Of a DNA stretch of 64,000 nt, positions 16,116 to 23,406 are shown piece after piece. Source of the DNA: Paenibacillus sp. MMS20-IR301 (GTDB lineage Bacteria; Bacillota; Bacilli; Paenibacillales; Paenibacillaceae); NCBI RefSeq assembly GCF_032302195.1, contig NZ_CP135275.1, forward strand, positions 2,418,001-2,482,000. The letters run 5' to 3'. Below the pieces are notes generated by a model. That model made no database searches and was not told the origin of the DNA. It saw only the letters and a list, made by a program, of their open reading frames with translations. The first letter of the stretch is position 1; every line of letters begins with the position of its first letter. The translations under genes and the position numbers were made by a program.

Positions 16116-17111
16116 CTACTTCACATACAGGCGGCTGCTCTCTTCCCAATACTCCCCTGGCTCAAGACCGAACAAACCGATCTCATCGGCGGGAAGATCC
16201 ACTTTAGGCGCATTCACCAGATTGATTTGCGGTTCCGGGCAGAAGAAGCCTTCGGTTGCTCCGTTGTTCCAGATCATCCATTGCTTATAGGATGTGCCTA
16301 CATCATACACCAGCGTAACTCCCGCTTTGGTGTCTGTAAGCTCCATCCGGTTACGGCCGTTCTGGGCCACTGCGGTGTAGTGGTTATCCATCGAGGCAAA
16401 GAACGGATTCACACCTTCATCACGCATTGCCTTCTCCTCTGCCGTCAGCTCCTGGAATTTGCCGGTCGGCAGCATCCGGTCGCTAAGCTCCCAGCGCTCG
16501 CCGAGCGTCAGCTTCACCTTGTAGTCCTGTGCTGTACTGCCTTCTGCAAACGGGGCATTTACAGCAGTATGGAATGCCAGCAGACACGGCATCAGCTCCT
16601 GTCCGTCATTGTGGACCAGCAGCTGCTGGGACAGGCCGGCTTCCCCCAGCGTATAACGCAGCTTGATGGTGTATTTGAACGGCAGGTACTTATAAGACGG
16701 ATGATTCTCGTCCACCTTGATTGCGACCGTGACGAAGCTCTCATTTTTGCCGGCGCCAAATTCTTCTACTTCCCAGGCTGCTGTATGTAAGAAACCATGC
16801 AAATGGTTGCCGGTCTTGGCTTCATTCACCGGGAGATGGTAGGTTTGTCCATTCCAAGGGAACTCCCCATCCTCATAGCGGTTTGGCGGGAACAATACAG
16901 GAATGCCATGAATGCCCGGACTGGCCTTGAACGCCTCCATCTCTTCCGCACCCGGCTCATGCAGGAAACGGTAACCGTTCTCAGTATCACGGAAGCAGAT
17001 CAGGTTTCCGCCAATTCCCGGCAGAATAGCAGCCTCATAACGTCCAGCCTTAAGCCAGACAGCGGCTTCCCCCTCGTAAAGTCCTTCATATGCAGTAATC
17101 GACATAATCAT
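16116..17111 (-). CDS. aldose 1-epimerase family protein
   Basis: A 331-residue beta-sandwich mutarotase relative. The family interconverts alpha and beta anomers of sugars. Visible marks: GRYEAAILPGIGGNLICFRD at the start, PVLFPPNRYEDGEF, GNHLHGFLHTAAWEV (first conserved His), and LLAFHTAVNAPF (second His). A late acidic segment near LFGLEPGEYWEE holds the candidate catalytic Glu, though this is not certain. ATG at 17111 follows GGGAG by about six bases; ATG at 17105 is an alternative. No signal peptide, so cytoplasmic. It stands alone on the minus strand; no sugar operon adjoins it. Confidence 0.86.
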   Translation of the reverse strand: MIMSITAYEGLYEGEAAVWLKAGRYEAAILPGIGGNLICFRDTENGYRFLHEPGAEEMEAFKASPGIHGIPVLFPPNRYEDGEFPWNGQTYHLPVNEAKTGNHLHGFLHTAAWEVEEFGAGKNESFVTVAIKVDENHPSYKYLPFKYTIKLRYTLGEAGLSQQLLVHNDGQELMPCLLAFHTAVNAPFAEGSTAQDYKVKLTLGERWELSDRMLPTGKFQELTAEEKAMRDEGVNPFFASMDNHYTAVAQNGRNRMELTDTKAGVTLVYDVGTSYKQWMIWNNGATEGFFCPEPQINLVNAPKVDLPADEIGLFGLEPGEYWEESSRLYVK

Positions 17112-17191
17112 TTCAATCTCCCTTCCATATGTTCAAAACGACTCTCTCATAGATAGAGTACCACATCTTCCGGAACGGCAACATGTCATTT

Positions 17192-17917
17192 TTACAGTTG
17201 TTCCACTTCAACGCTCATGACATGCTCAATTTTTTTGACATCATAATAGATCTCAGTGGCATAGTCCCGGTCCGGTGCCGAGATGACCATATCAATCAGC
17301 TGTCTTCCGTCGTCCAGGTCCTTAATCTTCATCCGCCGGATGGTCCGGCCGGTTTTCCGGGTTTTGCGCTGCTCGGTGATTACATCACGCTGCTCGATTT
17401 TCTGAATGACATCGGTCAGAATATAATTCGGCTCCATGATGATCCGGATCGATATTTCATGCTTGTTCAGCACTTCAGGGCCAACCGCCTTAATCAGATG
17501 CGGGACGGCATTCACCGCGAACATCAGCAGCACAACCGCATAACCCGCTTCTACATAAAAACCAGCGCCGACCGCAATCCCTATGCCCGAAGCTGTCCAG
17601 ATCAGCGCCGCTGAAGTCAGCCCGGAAATAGCGTCCCCGCCTCTGCGCAGGATTACACCCGCCCCGAGAAATCCGATCCCGCTGACAATCTGCGCCGCCA
17701 GCCGCATCGGGTCCATATTGGGATGATCCGGTCCGCCGAACTTGTCGTACGCATGGATCGAGACCAGCGTGACCAGACAGCTGGCGATGCTGATGACCAT
17801 ACTGGTCCGGATTCCCAGCGGTTTCTGTTTCAATTGCCGGTCAATCCCGATGAACAGCCCGAACAGCATGGCCACAAGCAGCTTCACAATTGATTCCGTA
17901 TGCAGATTAATATCCAT
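17192..17917 (-). CDS. MgtC/SapB family membrane protein
   Basis: A 241-residue protein. The first 145 residues form the MgtC domain with about four or five helices (IVKLLVAMLFGLFIGIDRQ, SMVISIASCLVTLVS, RLAAQIVSGIGFLGAGVILR, ALIWTASGIGIAVGAGFY). The hallmark FGLFIGIDR and GIGFLGAG motifs are present. The C-terminal 95 residues are soluble and ACT-like (IRIIMEPNYILTDVIQKIEQ). MgtC proteins are tied to low-magnesium survival and ATP-synthase control in pathogens; in soil Bacillota the role is unclear. It appears monocistronic. Confidence 0.9.
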   Translation of the reverse strand: MDINLHTESIVKLLVAMLFGLFIGIDRQLKQKPLGIRTSMVISIASCLVTLVSIHAYDKFGGPDHPNMDPMRLAAQIVSGIGFLGAGVILRRGGDAISGLTSAALIWTASGIGIAVGAGFYVEAGYAVVLLMFAVNAVPHLIKAVGPEVLNKHEISIRIIMEPNYILTDVIQKIEQRDVITEQRKTRKTGRTIRRMKIKDLDDGRQLIDMVISAPDRDYATEIYYDVKKIEHVMSVEVEQL

Positions 17918-18127
17918 CGCTGCTCCTCCCTCCCTAAGACAGATAGAATCAGTATACCTGAAATGAGCGGCAGTTTTTAATTATTTTTGATATGGCAAAA
18001 AGCGGACCAACGCCCTTTCACCGGCACTCAGGCAGTACCTGGAAAGCTCCGGCAAAGGAACATCGTCCGCTTCAATAAATGCCTGCACCTCATTTACTAT
18101 ATGAGCGTCTAATGGCGGATAGAAGAA

Positions 18128-18928
18128 TCAGCCGTGCAGCAATGACTCTGCCCCGTCGCAATATATTTCTGTACCCGTAATATGATCCGAATCACCGGAG
18201 GCCAGGAAGAGCGCCAGCTTCGCAACCTGGGCAGGGCGTCCCGGCCCCTTTTCCAGCGGCTGTCCGCCATCCGGGAATTCTACCGGAATCTGTACCTCCT
18301 TGAGATCTTCCGAAGGATAAGTATTATCATCGATATGGGTCGTGATGGCTCCCGGACAGATGGCGTTGACACGGATTTTGTATTGGGCCAGCTCCAGTGC
18401 CGCCATTTTCATAAAAGCGACCTGGCCGGCCTTCGTGGTACTGTATGCGGAGAAGCCGATGTTCGAGAACACCCGGTTGCCGTTAATTGAGCTGTTGATC
18501 AGAATACTGCCCCCGCGCTCCTTCAGATGGGGAATAGCATACTTGACTGTAGCGAACGTCCCCCGCAGATTGATCTGGATCGTCTGGTCCCAGGACTCGA
18601 TATCCATCGTTTCGATCGGGGTCATCGCCCCGTTAATTCCGGCATTGGCGAACACAATATCCAGCTGTCCCCACTTGGCAACAACCTGCTTCATGGCATC
18701 CTCCACCTGCTGCGGCTCGGCGATATCACATTCGAATACGGCAGCCTGTCCGCCTTCCTTCTCTACCTCCCGGACCACTTTCTCGGCGTTTTCTACAGTG
18801 CGGTCCAGCAGTGCAACCTTCGCCCCGTTTCTCGCGAACTCCAGGACGGACGCCCTTCCGATTCCTGAGCCGCCTCCTGTAACTACTGCTACCAGGCCAT
18901 CGAGTTTAGTATGGGTTGTATGGGTCAT
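18128..18928 (-). CDS. short-chain dehydrogenase/reductase
   Basis: A 266-residue classical SDR with a Rossmann fold: VAVVTGGGSGIGRAS (cofactor site), LLDRTV (the Asp after beta-2 favours NAD), FANAGINGAM, catalytic Ser in ILINSSINGN, and YSTTKAGQVAFMK (Tyr-xxx-Lys). The ATG at 18928 is chosen because GGGGAGGAG lies nine bases upstream; a frame beginning at 18967 adds 13 residues without a ribosome site. SDRs oxidise or reduce alcohols, sugars and steroids; no substrate can be named. It is monocistronic. Confidence 0.88.
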   Translation of the reverse strand: MTHTTHTKLDGLVAVVTGGGSGIGRASVLEFARNGAKVALLDRTVENAEKVVREVEKEGGQAAVFECDIAEPQQVEDAMKQVVAKWGQLDIVFANAGINGAMTPIETMDIESWDQTIQINLRGTFATVKYAIPHLKERGGSILINSSINGNRVFSNIGFSAYSTTKAGQVAFMKMAALELAQYKIRVNAICPGAITTHIDDNTYPSEDLKEVQIPVEFPDGGQPLEKGPGRPAQVAKLALFLASGDSDHITGTEIYCDGAESLLHG

Positions 18929-19120
18929 CTTTGCAGTCTCCTCCCCGTATTCCTTGCTCCTTAGCATAAGTTACTGTCCTTAACCCTTACCTCTCCTGGG
19001 GCAAAATGAATCGTTCAGGCCCTGCTGTAAGATGCAGGTTGAACCGGAGATATGTCTTATTCTGTGCACGGGGAGGATTATTACTCTTGCCGGTGCAGTT
19101 TTCACGCTCCATATTCAAAA

Positions 19121-19162
19121 AGGCTTAGGCTCTGTCTGTGTAAGAGACATCGCCCAAGCCTT
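19121..19162 (-). terminator. terminator after the TrpXYZ-like operon
   Basis: AGGCTTAGGC (19121-19130) pairs with GCCCAAGCCT (19152-19161) with one mismatch, and the minus strand then reads CCTTTTTGAATA. It lies just beyond the ABC ATPase stop. Confidence 0.7.
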
Positions 19163-19181
19163 GATTAAGCATTAATTATAA

Positions 19182-19976
19182 TTAACCCAGCATCATCCGG
19201 TCATCCGCCAGCTTATGTCCGCTGATGGACTCAAATTCGCCAAGCAGCCGTTCAACCGTCAAATCCTTCTTGCGCGCTTCGTCGAAATCAAGAATGACCG
19301 ATCCCTTGTCCATCATGATCAGCCGGTTGCCGAGCCGGATCGCCTGATCCATGTTATGGGTGACCATCAGGGTGGTCAGCTTCATCTCACGGACAATCGA
19401 TTCGGTCAGCTGCGTAATCAGTTCGGCACGCGAAGGGTCAAGTGCGGCGGTATGCTCATCCAGCAGCAGAATCTGCGGCTGGGTGAAGGTTGCCATCAGC
19501 AGGCTCAATGCCTGCCGCTCGCCCCCGGAGAGCAGGCCGACCTTCGCACGCAGCCGGTTCTCCAGGCCAATGCCCAGCTTGCTGAGCTGTTCACGGAACA
19601 GCCCGCGTCTGGCCGCATTGACACCGAAGGACAACCCGCGGCTCTGACCCCGCTTGTAAGCCATGGCCAGATTCTCCTCAATTGTCATATGCGGCGCCGT
19701 ACCGGCCATCGGATCCTGGAAGACCCGGCCGATCCAGCGGGCCCGCTGATATTCTGCCAGGCTGCTCAGCGAGCTGCCTTCGATCCGCACTTCACCCAGA
19801 TCCGGCTTCATTACCCCGGAAATAATGTTCATCAGGGTGGATTTACCCGCCCCGTTGCTGCCGATAATCGTAACGAAATCACCGGCACGCAGCTCCAGAT
19901 CAATGCCGAGCAGCGCAATCTTCTCATCAGGAGAGCCGGGGTTGAACAGCTTGGAGACATTATCAAGCTTTAGCAT
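19182..19976 (-). CDS. ABC transporter ATP-binding protein, TrpZ-like
   Basis: A 264-residue ATPase: Walker A GSNGAGKST, Q-loop VFQDPMAG, signature LSGGERQALSLLMA, Walker B ILLLDEHTAALD (E-H in place of the usual E-P) and switch His in VTHNMDQA. It powers the importer formed with the overlapping permease gene. Its start lies 14 bases inside the permease gene, with GAGGAGG upstream, so the two are coupled. It belongs to the set found with PF04392-type binding proteins, some of which move tryptophan or tyrosine. The substrate here is unproven. Confidence 0.92.
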   Translation of the reverse strand: MLKLDNVSKLFNPGSPDEKIALLGIDLELRAGDFVTIIGSNGAGKSTLMNIISGVMKPDLGEVRIEGSSLSSLAEYQRARWIGRVFQDPMAGTAPHMTIEENLAMAYKRGQSRGLSFGVNAARRGLFREQLSKLGIGLENRLRAKVGLLSGGERQALSLLMATFTQPQILLLDEHTAALDPSRAELITQLTESIVREMKLTTLMVTHNMDQAIRLGNRLIMMDKGSVILDFDEARKKDLTVERLLGEFESISGHKLADDRMMLG

Positions 19977-20889
19977 CAGCTGCGCCTCCTCTCTTGCTGC
20001 TGCGCGTCAGCTCAGCAAGCTCCTCAGTCCGTCTGCGGGCCATGCTCTTCTGCTTCATGAACCGCTGAACAGACGGGAAGACCAGGGCAATAATAACGAT
20101 AATCGCTGTAATCAGCTTCAGATCTGAAGGATTAAGCCATGGCACACGCAGTGCGAGTGCAACTACAACCCGGTAGACAATGGAGCCGAGTACTACGGCC
20201 AGCGTCGCCCGGAATACGTTGCCTGCCCCGAATATAGCTTCCCCGATAATAACCGAAGCAAGTCCGATTACGATCATCCCGATGCCCATTGAAGAATCGG
20301 CAAAAGTGGAATACTGCGCAATCAGCGCGCCGGAGAGCGCTACCATACCGTTAGCCAGACTAATACCGAGAATTGTCGTTGAATCCGTATTAACCCCGAA
20401 GCTGCGGATCATGCGGGAGTTATCACCGGTAGCCCGCAATGCAAGACCGAGATCTGTACGCAGGAACAGGTCCATCAGTATTTTAACCAGCAGTACTACA
20501 AAAGGCATAACCAGCAGCGGGTTCACCGTGGTGAACAAGGATACCTCACCCATCAGCGACACGTTCGGCCGGACCAGGATCCGTAAATTGATCGAGTACA
20601 AGGCGATCATCATCAGAATTCCTGACAGCAGACCGTTGATTTTGCCTTTGGTATGAAGCAGGCCGGTACACATTCCTGCAAGCATTCCGCCGGCCAGCGC
20701 ACAGATTGTAGCCAGCCACGGAGAATATCCGTGAGTAATCATCACTGCGGCAATTGCTCCGCCGGTCGTGAAGCTTCCATCCACAGTCAAATCAGGAAAA
20801 TCGAGAATCCGGAATGTAATATACACACCCAGAGCCATGAACGCGTACAGCAGACCCATTTCCAGGGCGCCCATTAATGAATTATACAT
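19963..20889 (-). CDS. ABC transporter permease, TrpY-like
   Basis: A 308-residue membrane protein with about eight to nine helices, of the branched-chain/CUT2-like permease superfamily (YITFRILDFPDLTVDGSFTTGGA, GLALRATGDNSRMIRSFGVN, SLANGMVALSGALIAQY). The TVDGSF and ATGDN motifs are typical of permeases paired with PF04392 binding proteins. ATG at 20889 follows GGGAGG. The C-terminal tail is basic and Ala-rich. It lies between the binding-protein and ATPase genes and overlaps the latter. Confidence 0.9.
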   Translation of the reverse strand: MYNSLMGALEMGLLYAFMALGVYITFRILDFPDLTVDGSFTTGGAIAAVMITHGYSPWLATICALAGGMLAGMCTGLLHTKGKINGLLSGILMMIALYSINLRILVRPNVSLMGEVSLFTTVNPLLVMPFVVLLVKILMDLFLRTDLGLALRATGDNSRMIRSFGVNTDSTTILGISLANGMVALSGALIAQYSTFADSSMGIGMIVIGLASVIIGEAIFGAGNVFRATLAVVLGSIVYRVVVALALRVPWLNPSDLKLITAIIVIIALVFPSVQRFMKQKSMARRRTEELAELTRSSKRGGAADAKA

Positions 20890-20916
20890 AGATGACTTCC
20901 TCCCTCAAGCGGCAAA

Positions 20917-20938
20917 GGGCGCCCGCATGGGAACGCCC
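20917..20938 (-). promoter_or_regulatory. short intercistronic hairpin between binding protein and permease
   Basis: GGGCG (20917-20921) and CGCCC (20934-20938) form a short GC stem in the 67-base gap, followed by TTTG on the minus strand. It could trim read-through so that the binding protein is made in excess. Weak on its own. Confidence 0.35.
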
Positions 20939-20956
20939 CGTAATAATGTCTGTATT

Positions 20957-22027
20957 TTATTGAATAATATTATTGTCAGGATCTGCAACTTCAGCCTTCA
21001 TGGCATCCGTCACTTCAATTCCTTGGGCTGCTGCTGCTTTGAGGTTAAGAATAAGGTCCAGCTTCTCCTGCATCGTCACCTTCATATCACCAGGGCTGGT
21101 GCCGTTCTTAAGCACCTCTGCCGCCATTTCCCCAACCTGATAGCCGTGGTCATAATATTTGAAGCCTACTGTAGCAAAAGCGCCTTTCTCTACCGTATCG
21201 CGGTCTGCCGAGAAGAATGGCAGCTTGTTGTCGTTGGCAGTCTGAATGATAGTATCCACACCGCTTACTACAGAGTTATCAAGCGTAATATAAATAGCAT
21301 CTACGCGTCCTACCAGTGATTCCGAAGCCTGCTTCACTTCCGAAGTATTCGTGATCGGCGCCTTCACCAGCTCAATGCCATGCTTGTCCAGCTCTTCCTT
21401 GGCGATATCAGCCATCACTACGGCATTCGGCTCACCTTCATTAATAACGAGCCCCAGCTTCTTCACGTTCGGGAACTGGGTGGAGATGAAGCTCATCAGC
21501 CGTGTAATTGCTTCCGGATTCGTATCAGAAGCACCGGAGACATTGCCGCCGGGATGATCCAAATCACTTACAATCTTGGCGCTAAGCGGATCAGTAACAG
21601 CCGCGAACAAGATCGGCGTATCCTTCACTTTCTGTACAATGGATTGTGCAGACGGTGTAGCGATGGCCAGCACCAGATCATTCTTGTCACCGGCGATCTT
21701 CTGGGCAATCGACAGGTTGTTAGCCTGGTCTGCCTGTGCATTCTCAAGATCAACGGTCAGGTTCTCTCCTTCGACAATACCCGCATCCTTCAAGGCAGCC
21801 ATGAAGCCTTCACGGGTGGCATCCAGGGAAGGATGCTCAACATATTGCGAGATGGCAATCTTGTAAGACTTCGCATCAGCAGAGCCGCTGCCCGCCGGAG
21901 CATTCGTAGCCGTACCTGCCGGAGCATTTCCTGCATTGTTCCCTGCTGCATTGTTGTTGCTTCCACAACCGGCGGCCACCAGCATTAAGGACAAGCTGAG
22001 GCCCAGCAAAATGTTCTTTTTCTTCAT
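20957..22027 (-). CDS. ABC transporter substrate-binding lipoprotein, TrpX-like (PF04392 type)
   Basis: A 356-residue lipoprotein. Signal MKKKNILLGLSLSLMLVAAG ends in lipobox AAGC, followed by an Asn/Ala/Gly-rich linker of about 30 residues. The mature part shows the ABC_sub_bind pattern: YKIAISQYVEHPSLDATREG, LAIATPSAQSIV, ILFAAVTDPLSAKIV, NVSGASD and FFSADRDTVEKGA. It delivers substrate to the permease/ATPase encoded downstream. Some members bind aromatic amino acids. No T-box or other tryptophan-type leader was found upstream, which neither proves nor excludes that substrate. Confidence 0.92.
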   Translation of the reverse strand: MKKKNILLGLSLSLMLVAAGCGSNNNAAGNNAGNAPAGTATNAPAGSGSADAKSYKIAISQYVEHPSLDATREGFMAALKDAGIVEGENLTVDLENAQADQANNLSIAQKIAGDKNDLVLAIATPSAQSIVQKVKDTPILFAAVTDPLSAKIVSDLDHPGGNVSGASDTNPEAITRLMSFISTQFPNVKKLGLVINEGEPNAVVMADIAKEELDKHGIELVKAPITNTSEVKQASESLVGRVDAIYITLDNSVVSGVDTIIQTANDNKLPFFSADRDTVEKGAFATVGFKYYDHGYQVGEMAAEVLKNGTSPGDMKVTMQEKLDLILNLKAAAAQGIEVTDAMKAEVADPDNNIIQ

Positions 22028-22357
22028 CGGATAACCCCTCTTCTTTTACGGTTTCAGCGCGCGAACCTGGGTTAGCGGTTCAGCATTATCGCTTTCATCT
22101 TTAAAAGCATTAAAGCAAACATTCGCGCCCAAGTGACATCTGCTGCCGCAATCTATTAAACATATATTATATGTAGGTTGATTTTCCGTCAATCATTTAT
22201 GTCCGCTCCATTTTTTACAATAAACGCACAAAAGCCAAACACCCGGACCACAATTTGTCAGTTAGTCTTGACATTGATTGCTAGGCCCGGATTCCACATA
22301 AAAAAAACTGCCCTGCACAAACTTTACTTAAAGTTTGGAAATGGAGCGTGAGAAACG
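22028..22357. other. divergent spacer with leader of the TrpX-like operon
   Basis: This 330-base gap lies between divergent genes. On the minus side it holds a promoter (22166-22193) and a transcribed leader of about 130 bases. In the leader, GCGCGAA (22059-22065) can pair with TTCGCGC (22122-22128), enclosing smaller hairpins. On the plus side, TTGACA at 22268-22273 lacks a clear -10 partner for the NlpC/P60 gene. Confidence 0.5.
22166..22193 (-). promoter_or_regulatory. candidate promoter of the TrpX-like operon
   Basis: On the minus strand ATTGAC (22188-22193) and TATAAT (22166-22171) are separated by 16 bases. The -10 is a perfect sigma-A consensus. It lies about 140 bases upstream of the binding-protein start. 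Confidence 0.45.
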
Positions 22358-23290
22358 ATGCCAAAGATGAAAATATTCAAAACAGCCGTCACTGCAACAG
22401 TACTGATAACCGCAATTCTTGGTTCTGCCGGCTGCAGCTATTCCAGCAAGGACACCAGTACCCCGAAGGTCAACTCCGTGACCCCCGCCGGAACCTTTGC
22501 CGGAAGCTATTATGAGAAGAACTCCATCACCGACAAGGAAGGAAAGTACTGGATTCCGCTTAAGCCGGCAGCAGCTTCAATCGGCTACAGAATGAAGGAC
22601 GACACCTCAAGCGGAGGTTATACGAAGCTCGGCTACACCGACGTAATGTACATGCTGCGGCCGGATTCCAGCCAGGTATTCTCACTGGGCCAGACAATCA
22701 CCCTGCCGGATGTGCCCATCCGCCGTGAGGGCCAGATCTACATTACCCCTACCGCATTGTCCAAGCTGCTGCAGACAGAGGTCGGCTGGAATCCGAGCAC
22801 GGGTGAGATCAACATCGCCGCTCCTTCAGACAGGGAAACTGCCGCCGGTACAGGGGGCAGTGAAGCTCCGCGGCCGCTGCGGATTCAAAGTGTATCTAAC
22901 GTGGATACCGGAGAGCTGATTTCCTATGCCAAGAAATTTCTGGGCGTGCCCTATGAATTTGGTGCCGGACCCTATGAGGAGACCAAACGCTTTGACTGCT
23001 CTTCCTTTACCCGCCATGTGTTCAAGAAATTCGGCGTCGACCTGCCCCGGCTGGCCAAAGACCAGGACAACCGCGGTACACGGGTATCGCGGAGCGAACT
23101 GGAGCCGGGTGATCTGATCTTCTTCACTGTGCCGGGCCGGTTCGAGAGCGACGCTGTTCCGGGTCATGTAGGCATTTATATCGGCGGCGGAAAATTTATT
23201 CATACCTGGGGGGATCCCGGAGTGCAGATCAGTGAGCTGGACAGCGGCTACTGGAGCAATGTAATCATTCACATGCAGCGGGTGCTCTAA
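22358..23290 (+). CDS. NlpC/P60 peptidoglycan hydrolase lipoprotein with copper-amine-oxidase-like N-domain
   Basis: A 310-residue secreted lipoprotein. The signal peptide ends in GSAGC, so C26 is lipidated. Residues 50-160 resemble the copper-amine-oxidase N-terminal domain often used as a wall or stalk module (YWIPLKPAAASIGYRM, IYITPTALSKLLQTEVGWN). Residues 185-308 are NlpC/P60 with catalytic C214 in FDCSSFTRHVF, His in GHVGIYIGGGKFIH, and a final strand VIIHMQRV. It probably cleaves stem peptides at the outer membrane face. ATG at 22358 follows GGAGCGTGA. A good terminator follows. Confidence 0.9.
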   Translation: MPKMKIFKTAVTATVLITAILGSAGCSYSSKDTSTPKVNSVTPAGTFAGSYYEKNSITDKEGKYWIPLKPAAASIGYRMKDDTSSGGYTKLGYTDVMYMLRPDSSQVFSLGQTITLPDVPIRREGQIYITPTALSKLLQTEVGWNPSTGEINIAAPSDRETAAGTGGSEAPRPLRIQSVSNVDTGELISYAKKFLGVPYEFGAGPYEETKRFDCSSFTRHVFKKFGVDLPRLAKDQDNRGTRVSRSELEPGDLIFFTVPGRFESDAVPGHVGIYIGGGKFIHTWGDPGVQISELDSGYWSNVIIHMQRVL

Positions 23291-23328
23291 TCCTGCCGGC
23301 GTACCGGCACATGACATATAACCCAGAG

Positions 23329-23379
23329 AAGGCAAGGAAGACGGCGGCTTCTATGAAGCACAGGCTTCCCTGCCTTTTT
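23329..23379 (+). terminator. terminator after the NlpC/P60 lipoprotein gene
   Basis: AAGGCAAGGAAG (23329-23340) pairs with CTTCCCTGCCTT (from 23365) over 12 positions with one mismatch and runs into five T on the plus strand. It can also act on the convergent ATPase gene, which stops at 23407. Confidence 0.7.
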
Positions 23380-23406
23380 GTCGGTTTTCAAGGTTGGTCC
23401 ATCGGA

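Noticed and set aside
22028-22160. T-box or tryptophan attenuator before the TrpX-like operon
   Set aside because: No T-box core sequence or Trp-rich leader peptide was found; only a generic stem.
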